DNA of 64,000 bases from Mesobacillus boroniphilus (GTDB lineage Bacteria; Bacillota; Bacilli; Bacillales; Cytobacillaceae). The notes under the pieces were generated by a model. The model did not search any database. It was given only the letters and a program-made list of their open reading frames with translations, and was not told the origin of the DNA. The first letter of the stretch is position 1. The number at the start of each line of letters is the position of its first letter. The position numbers were made by a program, and so were the translations under genes. Below are positions 19,565-28,489 of this stretch, in pieces. The stretch spans positions 496,001 through 560,000 of the forward strand of contig NZ_QTKX01000002.1 in NCBI RefSeq assembly GCF_018424685.1. Direction: 5' to 3'.

Positions 19565-20675
19565 ATGGAATTAGCAGATATCAGAAATGAGCTTGAAAAA
19601 ACAGCTAAGAAATTAGCGGACTTCAGGGGGTCTCTTTGACCTCGAAAATAAAGAAGCGCGAATCGCTGAGCTAGAGGACGGTATGCTTGCGCCAGACTTT
19701 TGGGATGACCAGCAGAAGGCACAGGTTGTCATTAACGAAGCGAATGCGCTTAAGGAACAGGTTAATGTATTTAACGAATTGAGTGAGACTTACGAGAATC
19801 TTGATCTTACTTATGAGCTGGTAAAAGAGGAGAACGATGCGGATCTTCGTGAAGAGCTGGAGAAGGAGCTCGTGGAATTCAAGGAGAGCTTAAGTGAGTT
19901 TGAACTTCAGCTTCTTTTAAGCGAGGAATACGATAAAAATAACGCGATTCTTGAACTTCATCCAGGCGCTGGCGGAACGGAATCACAGGACTGGGGCTCC
20001 ATGCTGTTGCGGATGTACACACGCTGGGCCGAAAAACGCGGCTTCAAGGTCGAGACGCTTGATTACCTGCCAGGAGACGAGGCGGGAATCAAGAGTGTAA
20101 CTTTGAAGATTAACGGACACAATGCATATGGTTATTTGAAAGCGGAAAAAGGCGTACACCGCCTGGTTCGAATTTCGCCGTTCGACTCTTCAGGACGCCG
20201 CCATACTTCATTTGTTTCCTGCGAAGTTATGCCGGAATTCAACAACGAAATCGAGATTGAAATCCGGACGGAAGATTTGAAAATCGATACGTACCGTGCA
20301 AGCGGTGCCGGCGGTCAGCATATCAACACGACTGATTCAGCCGTCCGTATTACCCACTTGCCAACTGGCGTCGTTGTATCATCCCAGGCAGAACGTTCAC
20401 AGATCAAGAACCGTGAAACGTCGATGAAGATGCTGAAAGCTAAGCTTTACCAGCGTGAAATCGAGCAGCAGCAAGCCGAACTGGACGAAATCCGCGGCGA
20501 GCAAAAAGAGATCGGCTGGGGCAGCCAGATTCGCTCCTATGTGTTCCACCCATATTCTATGGTCAAAGACCACCGCACCAGCGCGGAATCCGGCAACGTG
20601 CAGGCAGTCATGGACGGGGATATTGATATGTTTATTGATGCTTATTTGAGATCGAAGTTGAGTTTGGGTGAGTAA
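19565..20675 (+). CDS. prfB: Peptide chain release factor 2, expressed by programmed +1 frameshift
   Basis: Translation starts at ATG 19565 and meets an in-frame TGA at 19637-19639 after 24 codons. The preceding AGGGGG acts as an internal Shine-Dalgarno and CTT-TGA-C is the standard shift site: slipping +1 over T19637 resumes at GAC and runs to 20675, giving 369 residues. This is the autoregulatory design of RF2: low RF2 slows reading of the TGA and favours shifting. The product has the GGQ loop ([18 protein letters not shown]) for peptidyl hydrolysis and SPF ([12 protein letters not shown]) for TGA recognition. A stem and T-run follow. Confidence 0.98.
19629..19640 (+). promoter_or_regulatory. 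prfB recoding site
   Basis: A GGGGG tract (19626-19630) ends just before TCTCTTTGAC. CTT (P site) can re-pair on TTT, and TGA (19637-19639) is the pause codon. Confidence 0.95.
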
Positions 20676-20682
20676 TATGAGG

Positions 20683-20710
20683 TCCCCCGCCGGGTTGGCG
20701 GGGGATTTTT
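20683..20710 (+). terminator. Rho-independent terminator after prfB
   Basis: TCCCCCGCC and GGCGGGGGA form a strong stem, followed by TTTTT. It overlaps the end of the convergent NERD gene. Confidence 0.9.
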
Positions 20711-21665
20711 ATTTAGGTTGATATCTTCTGCCTTTTGTTGAACCTGTTGCGAGGAGATTTGATTTTGCCAGCAGCTTGGATGCTAATTTCTGTGATGGTA
20801 AATGAACGAACGCGCGAAACTGGCGGTTATTGATGGATGAATTAAATAATAGAAAATAATCTTCAAGTGCTTGTAAATGGGCATCTTTTGCAGTAGCTCC
20901 GCAGTGATTACAGTTCCAAGTGCCACTGTATCGCTCCATCGCATAACGATTGCAAGACGGGCATTGGACTCCAGTAAGGTATTCAGATGGAAGAATTTGG
21001 AGTTTTGGCAAGTGGGATTCAGGAGGCTGGTCACTCTTTAGTAAGAGCTTACTTAGTCTCTTATGTTCTTTCACGGTAAGTTCTTCATTTTTATATTTTG
21101 AAAGAAACTCTTCTATTTTAAAAATTAGTCTGCTAGGAGGACAGACGCGGTGGTATATTTCTGGATCATTGTAGGGATTACGCAAGGCAGTTGAAGGATT
21201 ACTGCTAAAGACTAGATATTCAATAGGGATCATAGGGTAATGGTGGAGATTCAGCCATTTTAGCAGGAGTATCCGGTGTCTTTTTGCCTGGAGAAGTGGG
21301 TCATCAAACGTGTCTGTTTTATCATTTAGGCTGCGGTCCATTTGATTAAAGTGGGAATTGAAAGTGAGGGTGCCCGCCATGTTTTTGGATTCAATAATAC
21401 TGGCGAATGAAGGGGAGAGGAGCAGGGAGTCCATTTGGAAATGAGTTTCACCTGTTTTTAAGCGTAAACCCTGGAATATATGAAAATCATCTTCATGGAG
21501 CAGGTTTGTGTAATAGTCTAAATTTACCTCTCCTTTGTGGCCAGCTCCGAATCGCATTGAATCCTGCATGACGCCTGCCCGTTTGGGATGTGTTTCAGGT
21601 AATCTTCTTAAGACAGCATCATTAATTTTAAGTCTTAACGGTACTTTTCTTCTTTTAACGATCAA
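20709..21665 (-). CDS. NERD (nuclease-related) domain protein with zinc ribbon
   Basis: 318 residues. Residues 40-150 (FGAGHKGEVNLDYYTNLL, then MDSLLLSPSFASIIESKN) form a NERD domain, with the D...E-x-K arrangement of a restriction-endonuclease-like fold. The C-terminal third has CPSC and CNHC pairs typical of a zinc ribbon. Such proteins are common in Bacillus, and their role is unproven; nucleic-acid binding or cleavage is inferred from the fold. The start is a TTG with AGGAGG 9 bases before it. It is an insertion between prfB and yvjA relative to B. subtilis. A 21 bp periodic array lies upstream of its start. Confidence 0.8.
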   Translation of the reverse strand: MIVKRRKVPLRLKINDAVLRRLPETHPKRAGVMQDSMRFGAGHKGEVNLDYYTNLLHEDDFHIFQGLRLKTGETHFQMDSLLLSPSFASIIESKNMAGTLTFNSHFNQMDRSLNDKTDTFDDPLLQAKRHRILLLKWLNLHHYPMIPIEYLVFSSNPSTALRNPYNDPEIYHRVCPPSRLIFKIEEFLSKYKNEELTVKEHKRLSKLLLKSDQPPESHLPKLQILPSEYLTGVQCPSCNRYAMERYSGTWNCNHCGATAKDAHLQALEDYFLLFNSSINNRQFRAFVHLPSQKLASKLLAKSNLLATGSTKGRRYQPK

Positions 21666-21789
21666 AAGTGGTTACCTCCTTGTGTTTGACTACACACTCT
21701 TCGATAAGACACACTAAAATTCCTGCTAAAATCAAGGGTTAGGAGTGAAAATTGGTAGTGATGATAAAATAATTAATAAAATTATAGTT

Positions 21790-21882
21790 AATCTCTACGA
21801 TATCTCAACTATTCTCTACAAAAATAGTATATTCTCTACGAAATGACCCACATTCTCTACGAATTCCGCCATATTCTCTACG
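21790..21882 (-). repeat. 21 bp-period array, core CGTAGAGAAT (5 copies)
   Basis: Five copies of ATTCTCTACG (read on the plus strand) begin at 21790, 21811, 21831, 21852 and 21873, so they step by 20-21 bp; the bases between copies are A/T-rich and not conserved. On the strand of the flanking genes the core is CGTAGAGAAT. The same core and step occur at 32709-32823. The gap otherwise contains only the cdr-like terminator and the NERD ribosome site. Confidence 0.9.
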
Positions 21883-21962
21883 TTTACCATTTAACTAGGA
21901 AAAACCAAAGTGCCAATTACCTTTTTACAACAACCCCACCCAGCCAGATGCTAGCTGTTCAC

Positions 21963-21991
21963 AAAAAAGCGGCCCTCCGCAAAAGGCCGCT
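21963..21991 (-). terminator. Rho-independent terminator of the sulfur-transfer fusion gene
   Basis: On the minus strand AGCGGCCT and AGGGCCGCT pair around a short loop, followed by TTTTTT. Confidence 0.9.
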
Positions 21992-22004
21992 CTCCAATTC
22001 TATA

Positions 22005-24584
22005 TTAGATAAACAAATTCAATCCAGAATCCTCCGCGTCGCCGAGGTAGGCTGCAACGCCGCCGATTTCGACTCCGCCGATGAGTTCTTCTTTTGCAAT
22101 CCCCATTAGGTCCATGCTCATTCCGCAGGCTACAAGCTTCACGCCTGCATCCATGGCGTTTTTCATCAAGGTTTCTAGATTGTCGACATTATGGTTTGCC
22201 ATGACAGTCTTGATCATCTTGGCTCCCATGCCGCCCATATTCATCTTGGACAACGGCAGGTCATTTGCGCCATTTGGCATCATCATGCTGAATATTTTTG
22301 CCATCATGTCCTTCTCTGTAGCCGGTGCGTCGTTGCGCTTCAGGATGTTCAGTCCCCAGAAGGTGAAGAACAAGGTTACCTCTTTGCCCATTGCCGCGGC
22401 ACCGGATGCGATGATGAAGGTTGCGATTGCCTTATCAAGGTCGCCGCTGAACACGACCATCGTTGCACCATTCTTAGCCGGAGCAGCTGTAGGAACGCCA
22501 GTCGGAACCCCAGCAGGAGCTGCCATGATATTAACAGGCACAACTACGTTGCCTTTCATGATCTGGGCCTTGAACTTCTTATCTTCAAACTTGTTGCTGA
22601 CAAGCTTGTTGCCTGTTTTTTCGCACCAAGCCTTGATGTCCTTCGCGAAGCCTGGGTCTGTTGCGTGCACTTCCATCACCTCGCCGTCCTGCATGTCGCC
22701 AATTGTCTTATACACCTTCATGATTGGACCAGGGCAAGACAGGCCGCAAGCATCAAGAGTAGTTTTCACAATCGGCGGGGCAGCTTCCACGGCAGGAGCA
22801 GCTGCCTGAGTAACAGGAGCAGCCTCAACAGCTAATCCTACACTAGCCTGAGCCGCACCAGCAGCAATTTCCTCCATCGCATGTTTATGCTGTGCAACGC
22901 CGTTATCGCTGATTGGTGTGCCGCAGTTTTCACTGGCATCTGGCTCATACACGCAAGAGTAAGTTTTATAACCGCCATCCAGATTGCGTACCTTGAATCC
23001 AGCCTGCATCAGGATACGTGTAGCTAGATATCCGCGAAGACCCACCTGGCAGTAAACGTAAACTTCTTTCGTCGGGATTTCACCTAGTCGTTCGCGAAGT
23101 TCCCCAAGCGGGATGTTTACAGAGCCTTCTATCATGCCCATATCGCGCTCGATCGGCTCGCGGACGTCGATCAGGTAACCACCATCAGCTAGAATGTCAT
23201 TAATCTCATGCCATTGAACAGTTTCCACAAGTCCCTCGGCAATATTCTTAGCAGCATAGCCAGCCATATTGACTGGGTCTTTTGCGGAAGAGTATGGCGG
23301 TGCGTAAGCCAGTTCTAGGTCTGGCAGGTCAAAAATTGTCATGCCGCCTTTGATGGCAGTTGCCAGAACGTCGATACGCTTGTCCGCGCCATCATAAGAT
23401 ACAGCCTGTGCACCGAAGATTTTTCCTGTTTCTCGGTCAAAGATCAATTTTAGCGCGATCGGGAATGCGCCAGGATAGTATCCAGCGTGAGAGCTTGGGT
23501 GAACGTGCACGACATCGTAAGAGATGCCAAGACGTTTTAAAGTCTTCTCGTTATTACCTGTTGCCGCAACCGTCATGTCAAATACCTTCGCAATGGATGT
23601 GCCAAGTGTGCCCTGGTATTTTGAATCAATGTCGTTGATATGGTCAGCAACGATGCGTCCCTGGCGGTTGGCCGGCCATGCAAGCGGGATGTGAGTCGCC
23701 TGTCCGTTGATATAGTCTTTCACTTCAATCGCATCGCCAATTGCGTAAATGCTATCATCAGTAGTCTGCAGGCGCTCGTTGACACGGATTGCTCCACGCA
23801 AGCCTAGTTCAAGGCCAGTATCTTTCGCCAGCTTGTTTTCAGGTGCCACACCAATCGCAAGGATCACTAAATCAGTGTCAATTTGCTTTCCGCTGTTCAG
23901 GTTGATCAGCTTGCCGTTCTTCTCAAAAGTTTTAACGCCATCTTCAAGAACAAGGTTTACACCTTTTTCACGAAGATGCTGATGTAAAATAGAAGCCATT
24001 TCAAAGTCGATTGGCGCCATGATCTGGTCAGCCATTTCAACGAGTGTTACTTCAACACCGCGTTCCCAAAGGTTTTCCGCCATTTCAACACCAATAAATC
24101 CACCGCCGATGACGGTTGCCTTCTTCGGTTGTTGTTCATCAACATATGCCTTGATTTTATCAGTGTCAGGAATGTTACGAAGCGTGAACAATGCTTCAGC
24201 TTCATTAATGCCTGGGATAGGAGGCTTGATTGGGCTAGCTCCAGGTGATAAAACTAATACATCATAGTTTTCTTCATATGTTTCACCAGTTTTAAGGTTC
24301 TTGATCTCAACTACTTTACGCTCGCGGTCGATGCGCGTCACTTCACTCAGGTTGCGGATGTCCATATTGAATTTTCTGGACATGCCTTCAACAGTCTGCA
24401 CAAGCAATGCGTCGCGCTCTTGGATCGCACCGCCAATATAATAAGGAAGTCCGCAATTCGCAAAAGAGATATATTCACCACGTTCGATCATCACGATTTC
24501 TGTTTTTTCATCTAATCTTCTTAAACGGGCAGCTGTTGTAGCTCCGCCAGCAACTCCACCTACGATCACAACTTTTTTAGACAT
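22005..24584 (-). CDS. CoA-disulfide-reductase-like / rhodanese / TusA / DsrE fusion
   Basis: 859 residues with four units in order. Residues 1-445: FAD- and NAD(P)-dependent oxidoreductase (VVIVGGVAGGATTAARLRRL; active-site SFANCGLPYYIGG as in CoA-disulfide reductases). About 455-560: rhodanese with VYVYCQVGLRG holding the persulfide Cys. An Ala/Pro-rich linker follows, then a TusA/SirA domain (DACGLSCPGPIMKVYKTIG) and a DsrE2-like domain (FFTFWGLNILKR). All three sulfur-carrier cysteines are present. The set fits handling of low-molecular-weight persulfides and sulfane sulfur, reducing or relaying it within one chain. The ATG at 24584 is preferred over 24590/24608 because AGAGGG lies 8 bases upstream. 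Confidence 0.9.
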   Translation of the reverse strand: MSKKVVIVGGVAGGATTAARLRRLDEKTEIVMIERGEYISFANCGLPYYIGGAIQERDALLVQTVEGMSRKFNMDIRNLSEVTRIDRERKVVEIKNLKTGETYEENYDVLVLSPGASPIKPPIPGINEAEALFTLRNIPDTDKIKAYVDEQQPKKATVIGGGFIGVEMAENLWERGVEVTLVEMADQIMAPIDFEMASILHQHLREKGVNLVLEDGVKTFEKNGKLINLNSGKQIDTDLVILAIGVAPENKLAKDTGLELGLRGAIRVNERLQTTDDSIYAIGDAIEVKDYINGQATHIPLAWPANRQGRIVADHINDIDSKYQGTLGTSIAKVFDMTVAATGNNEKTLKRLGISYDVVHVHPSSHAGYYPGAFPIALKLIFDRETGKIFGAQAVSYDGADKRIDVLATAIKGGMTIFDLPDLELAYAPPYSSAKDPVNMAGYAAKNIAEGLVETVQWHEINDILADGGYLIDVREPIERDMGMIEGSVNIPLGELRERLGEIPTKEVYVYCQVGLRGYLATRILMQAGFKVRNLDGGYKTYSCVYEPDASENCGTPISDNGVAQHKHAMEEIAAGAAQASVGLAVEAAPVTQAAAPAVEAAPPIVKTTLDACGLSCPGPIMKVYKTIGDMQDGEVMEVHATDPGFAKDIKAWCEKTGNKLVSNKFEDKKFKAQIMKGNVVVPVNIMAAPAGVPTGVPTAAPAKNGATMVVFSGDLDKAIATFIIASGAAAMGKEVTLFFTFWGLNILKRNDAPATEKDMMAKIFSMMMPNGANDLPLSKMNMGGMGAKMIKTVMANHNVDNLETLMKNAMDAGVKLVACGMSMDLMGIAKEELIGGVEIGGVAAYLGDAEDSGLNLFI

Positions 24585-24728
24585 ATTCATTACCCTCTTT
24601 CTGAACAATTTTATATAGTTTCGTTTTGTTTTTGGTTAATTGCTCATTCGCTTTTCCGTTATAAACCGTAATCTACAGTCTGGCCAGATGCTGAGCACGG
24701 CTATTGTGTAATGGTGAGCAAACAAGGT

Positions 24729-24770
24729 TTAAAAAATGTATTTTTCTTTTCTACAGGAAAGACTAATCAA
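24729..24770 (-). CDS. Possible 13-codon leader ORF upstream of the sulfur fusion
   Basis: On the minus strand a strong AGGAGG lies 8 bases before a TTG that opens a 13-residue frame (MISLSCRKEKYIF) and stops at TAA. It is inside the probable leader of the fusion gene and holds one Cys. No alternative stem-loop was recognised. It may be a chance frame after a ribosome-site-like sequence. Confidence 0.2.
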   Translation of the reverse strand: MISLSCRKEKYIF

Positions 24771-24807
24771 TGTGATCGCCTCCTTATACGTGAAATATAT
24801 CACAAAG

Positions 24808-24821
24808 TACTACTAGGGGTA
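24808..24821 (-). promoter_or_regulatory. CsoR/CstR-like operator candidate
   Basis: TACCCCTAGTAGTA on the minus strand is a 14 bp imperfect palindrome (one mismatched two-base step) of the TACCCC-GGGGTA type bound by CsoR-family repressors, including the persulfide sensor CstR. A further ATACCCT abuts it. A TTGACG lies just upstream. It is about 225 bases before the sulfur fusion gene. No csoR/cstR gene is in the window. Confidence 0.4.
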
Positions 24822-25074
24822 AGGGTATATGATTAATCGTCAAATAATGTTCATAAATTCACAAACTTAACTTGTCAGTTTGAAATTTAGCCTTGCAAAA
24901 ATAACAATACTAATTGTTTAGATATAATAATCACCTAAGAGGCCATACTCAAGCTAAATGCAATTATCTATCTTAAAATAAAAATTCAATAGTGTTTCTT
25001 TAATAAACGTTTCGTATAAAGCACTGAAAACAAAAGACCAAACTTTTGCCCTTTAACACGGCGCACTATTAGCG

Positions 25075-25103
25075 TTTACAGGAAATTCGACACGTGCTAT
25101 ACT
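25075..25103 (+). promoter_or_regulatory. SigA promoter for the YitT-family gene
   Basis: TTTACA, 17-base spacer ending in TGC, then TATACT (extended -10). It overlaps an in-frame GTG at 25094, which therefore cannot be the translation start. Confidence 0.8.
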
Positions 25104-25138
25104 CACTGACGGCATTAAAGGAAAAAGGGGATAGGACT

Positions 25139-26002
25139 TTGAAGAAAAGGCGTAATCATACATTAAATCCAACTTTAGAAAAGCTTTTTGAATATTTTTA
25201 TGTACTGGTAGGATCAGCGATTGTTGCAATCTCTTTCAATGTGTTCTTGCTGCCGAATCGGGTAGCTTCCGGAGGGGTCAGCGGGATCAGTACGATTTTG
25301 GATGCGACGCTTGGCTGGGAGCCGGCCTACGTTCAGTGGGCCTTTAATATACCGTTGTTTATTGCCGGGGTTGTTTTACTAGGGCGCCAATATGGGTATA
25401 AAACTCTTGCAGGTACCATTTTCCTTCCATTTGTAGTGTTTCTGACAAATGATGTGAAGCCGTGGACTCTAGATCCTTTGCTTGGATCTTTGTTCGGCGG
25501 TATCGGTGTCGGTCTGGGCCTTGGCATTGTATTTAGAGGAAATGCGTCAACTGGCGGTACAGATTTGGCGGCGCAAATCATCCACAAGTTCACAGGGCTC
25601 TCGCTTGGTACCTGTGTGGCGATGATCGACGGATTGATTGTATTATCAGCTGCAATTGTATTCGATATCGAACGCGGTCTATATGCTTTAATTGGGCTGT
25701 ATGTTACTAGTAAAACGATTGATCTTGTGCAGGTCGGAATTGGGCGCTCGAAGATGGCGATGGTCATTACAAACCGCCAGGATGAAGTTCGTGAAGCGAT
25801 TTTGAATAAAATTGATCGTGGAGTGACAAAACTATCAGCATACGGCGGCTATACGGACCAAGAACGGCCAATTATCATGTGTGTTGTGGACCAGACGGAG
25901 TTCACAAAATTGAAACAATTGGTCCAATCCATTGATCCATCTGCATTTGTCATTGTAATGGATGCTTCTGAGGTTTTGGGTGAGGGTTTTAAAAGGGCTT
26001 GA
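25139..26002 (+). CDS. yvjA: YitT/YvjA-family membrane protein
   Basis: 287 residues. The first 200 hold five or six membrane segments with the family core NVFLLPNRVASGGVSGISTI and FRGNASTGGTDLAAQIIHKF; the last 85 form the soluble DUF2179 domain (MAMVITNRQDEVREAILNKI through MDASEVLGEGF). The start is the TTG at 25139, with AAAGGGG 9 bases upstream and the SigA promoter just before it. The gene precedes cccB as yvjA does in B. subtilis. The transported substrate, if any, is not established. Confidence 0.9.
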   Translation: MKKRRNHTLNPTLEKLFEYFYVLVGSAIVAISFNVFLLPNRVASGGVSGISTILDATLGWEPAYVQWAFNIPLFIAGVVLLGRQYGYKTLAGTIFLPFVVFLTNDVKPWTLDPLLGSLFGGIGVGLGLGIVFRGNASTGGTDLAAQIIHKFTGLSLGTCVAMIDGLIVLSAAIVFDIERGLYALIGLYVTSKTIDLVQVGIGRSKMAMVITNRQDEVREAILNKIDRGVTKLSAYGGYTDQERPIIMCVVDQTEFTKLKQLVQSIDPSAFVIVMDASEVLGEGFKRA

Positions 26003-26053
26003 TATTGGTATAAAATAGTCGTGTATGCAAAATTTTCTTAGGGGGAGTTAAGT

Positions 26054-26368
26054 TTGAAGAAGAAATTATTAGCTCTATTAATGGGAACCTCCTTGGCACT
26101 GGCAGCTTGCGGTGGCGGCGATGAAGCTGGCGGAGGCGGAGACACGGCTGGTGCAGATCCAGAAAAGCTCTATAATCAAAAATGCTCTAGCTGCCATGGC
26201 GGTGATCTAGAAGGCGGCGTAGGACCGAAACTAAGCGATGTAGGTTCACGTTTATCTCAAGAGGACATTGAAAGTGTAATCGCAAACGGCCAGGGCTCAA
26301 TGCCTCCAAAACTGCTTGAAGGCGAAAATGCGTCGGCAGTTGCTGAATGGCTGGCAAACAAAAAATAA
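26054..26368 (+). CDS. cccB: Cytochrome c-551 lipoprotein
   Basis: 104 residues. A TTG start with GGGGGAG upstream opens a lipoprotein signal (LALAACGGG, Cys as lipidation site) and a Gly-rich linker, then a class I c-type cytochrome with CSSCH for covalent haem attachment and GSMPPK supplying the Met ligand. It is a membrane-anchored electron carrier on the outside of the cell, feeding terminal oxidases. It is the CccB orthologue by size and by place between yvjA and ftsE. Confidence 0.95.
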   Translation: MKKKLLALLMGTSLALAACGGGDEAGGGGDTAGADPEKLYNQKCSSCHGGDLEGGVGPKLSDVGSRLSQEDIESVIANGQGSMPPKLLEGENASAVAEWLANKK

Positions 26369-26380
26369 GAGTTATAAGGG

Positions 26381-26411
26381 AAACGTCCTGAAATCGTCAG
26401 GGCGTTTTTTT
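26381..26411 (+). terminator. Rho-independent terminator after cccB
   Basis: ACGTCCTG and CAGGGCGT pair, followed by a run of seven T. Confidence 0.9.
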
Positions 26412-26534
26412 GTGCTGTTTTTTCCAATACATATATGGTGGAAATGCTGTCTTTATGCATTTTCGTAAAATCGCCAAATTATTTAGCAATTCAGCAAGCT
26501 TCACAATTTGTACATACAAGTTATGACAAAACCT

Positions 26535-26551
26535 TGTTACACTATAGTAAT
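26535..26551 (+). promoter_or_regulatory. Candidate WalR box upstream of ftsEX
   Basis: TGTTAC, 5 bases, AGTAAT matches the WalR direct repeat TGTWAH-N5-TGTWAH at 11 of 12 positions. It lies 250 bases before ftsE. WalRK controls cell-wall hydrolases in Bacilli, and a hydrolase gene lies downstream in this cluster. The rest of the 434-base gap shows only the cccB terminator and the promoter at 26730. Confidence 0.35.
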
Positions 26552-26729
26552 AAAACTGAAAATTCTAATTAATAAGAAAGACGACGATGACAGGATTTTA
26601 CTAGGTAAATAGCTAAGTTCAACATTCATTATATTAGTTAGAATAACCTTCAAAGGAATTTAATGGGACTTTAATTGAGATTTGAAAAGAAACTGTAATA
26701 TTTAAAAGGGTTTTTTTGATAGAGGGAGA

Positions 26730-26738
26730 TGCTATAAT
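26730..26738 (+). promoter_or_regulatory. Extended -10 promoter element before ftsE
   Basis: TGCTATAAT is a perfect extended -10; the 17-base-upstream hexamer is T-rich and a poor -35. It lies 65 bases before ftsE. Confidence 0.55.
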
Positions 26739-26803
26739 AGGTTTGTTACAAATTGTCGAAGTTTAGCCGCGTGACAAGACTAACTATCTAAGGTGATACA
26801 AAA

Positions 26804-27490
26804 ATGATAGATATGCAGGATGTTTATAAAACATATTCCAACGGTATCACAGCCGCTAACGGGATTAATGTTCATATAGATGCAGGTGAATTTTTATACG
26901 TAGTGGGACCCAGCGGTGCTGGAAAATCTACTTTTATAAAAATGATGTACCGTGAAGTTAAGCCTTCTAAAGGTTCCATCATTATAAATGGTGTCAATCT
27001 AGCAAAGCTAAAGGACAGCAAAGTACCATTGCTTCGCCGTAATATTGGCGTCGTGTTCCAGGACTTCAAATTGCTGAATACTCTTTCAGTCTATGAAAAT
27101 GTCGCTTTTGCGATGGAAGTTATCGAGGAATCGCCCCAATATATTAAAAAGCGCGTCTTGGAAACTTTGGAACTTGTTGGCCTGAAGCATAAAGCTAGAG
27201 CACTTCCTACTGAGCTTTCAGGCGGGGAGCAGCAGCGTGTTGCCATCGCTCGCTCAATTGTGAACGCACCAAAAGTGGTGATTGCTGACGAACCTACAGG
27301 AAACCTTGACCCTGATACGTCATGGGAAATCATGAACATCTTCGAAGAAATTAACTTAAGGGGAACCACGATCGTCATGGCCACCCACAACAAAGAAATC
27401 GTCAACACAATCAAGCATCGCGTCATCGCGATCGAGAACGGCAGGATTGCCCGTGACGAAGTGAAAGGTGATTACGGATATGAAAGCTAG
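26804..27490 (+). CDS. ftsE: Cell-division ABC ATPase FtsE
   Basis: 228 residues with Walker A GPSGAGKSTF, signature LSGGEQQRVAIARS, Walker B VVIADEPTGNLDP and the switch His in MATHNKEIV. With FtsX it forms a membrane complex that passes ATP-driven motion to an extracellular peptidoglycan hydrolase (CwlO in B. subtilis, PcsB in streptococci). It overlaps ftsX by 11 bases. Confidence 0.98.
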   Translation: MIDMQDVYKTYSNGITAANGINVHIDAGEFLYVVGPSGAGKSTFIKMMYREVKPSKGSIIINGVNLAKLKDSKVPLLRRNIGVVFQDFKLLNTLSVYENVAFAMEVIEESPQYIKKRVLETLELVGLKHKARALPTELSGGEQQRVAIARSIVNAPKVVIADEPTGNLDPDTSWEIMNIFEEINLRGTTIVMATHNKEIVNTIKHRVIAIENGRIARDEVKGDYGYES

Positions 27491-28373
27491 AACATTTCGC
27501 CGCCATGTCCGAGAAAGTTTTAAGAGTCTGGGGCGGAACGGCTGGATGACGTTTGCATCCGTAAGCGCCGTTACGGTTACCTTGCTTTTGGTCGGTGTCT
27601 TTTTCGTCATTATGATGAATTTAAATAAAGTCGCAACCACAATCGAGGAAGATGTTGAAATCCGAGTCCATGTGGATGTAGCAGCGAACGACAAAGATAA
27701 AGAGGTATTGGAACGGCGAATCAACCAGATTTCTGGTATCAAGAATGTAACCTATTCTTCCAAGGAACAAGAACTTGCGAGCCTTATCGAAAGTCTTGGA
27801 GATGAAGGGGAAGCCTTCCAGCTGTTTGAACAGGACAATCCTTTGAACGATGTGTTCGTCGTAAAGACGAAAAACCCTACTGACACAATGAAAGTTGCCA
27901 AGCAGATCGAGAAACTCGACTACGTCGCTACTGTAAAGTATGGGCAAGGCAAGGTGGAAAAATTATTCAGTTTTATAAAAGTAAGCCGCAATGTCGGGCT
28001 GATCTTGATTGTAGGACTTCTTTTTACAGCAATGTTTTTAATCTCTAACACTATAAAAATTACGATAATGGCACGTAAGCGAGAGATTGAGATTATGAGA
28101 CTCGTTGGTGCTACAAATGGTTTTATCAGATGGCCATTTTTCCTTGAAGGTCTCTGGTTGGGGATTCTTGGGGCAGTTGTGCCGATTGCGGTTGTCTCCG
28201 CAGCCTATTATTACGCTTATGACTTCATAAACGATAAACTGAAAGATCATTTTATAAAATTGCTTGAATTCAATCCGTTTGTTTACCAGTTATCAGCCAT
28301 CCTGATTATCATGGGAGCGGCAATAGGAATCTGGGGTAGTCTCATGTCCGTCCGCAAGTTCTTGAAGGTGTAA
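27480..28373 (+). CDS. ftsX: Cell-division ABC permease FtsX
   Basis: 297 residues: a cytosolic N-terminal stretch, membrane segment 1 (about 22-45), a 125-residue outer domain that binds the hydrolase partner, then three more membrane segments ending WGSLMSVRKFLKV. The ATG at 27480 has AAAGGTGA upstream; the GTG at 27468 would place the start before that ribosome site. It is translationally coupled to ftsE. Confidence 0.97.
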   Translation: MKARTFRRHVRESFKSLGRNGWMTFASVSAVTVTLLLVGVFFVIMMNLNKVATTIEEDVEIRVHVDVAANDKDKEVLERRINQISGIKNVTYSSKEQELASLIESLGDEGEAFQLFEQDNPLNDVFVVKTKNPTDTMKVAKQIEKLDYVATVKYGQGKVEKLFSFIKVSRNVGLILIVGLLFTAMFLISNTIKITIMARKREIEIMRLVGATNGFIRWPFFLEGLWLGILGAVVPIAVVSAAYYYAYDFINDKLKDHFIKLLEFNPFVYQLSAILIIMGAAIGIWGSLMSVRKFLKV

Positions 28374-28489
28374 GGGACTGAATTTTCGGGCCTTACCGGA
28401 AATTCCCCCTAAACACTACATAGCCAATAGACGATAGATAGAAAGACAAAGTTACGAAACTATCATGAGTAAGAGAGGGGAAAGATCTA

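Noticed and set aside
19683..20675. prfB starting at the internal ATG 19683
   Set aside because: This ignores the 24 upstream codons and the standard RF2 frameshift site.
22081..22809. 242-codon frame on the plus strand
   Set aside because: Antisense to the sulfur-transfer fusion, whose domains are certain; no ribosome site or family match.
25094..25138. GTG at 25094 as start of the YitT-family gene
   Set aside because: It lies in the spacer of a good SigA promoter; the TTG at 25139 has the ribosome site.
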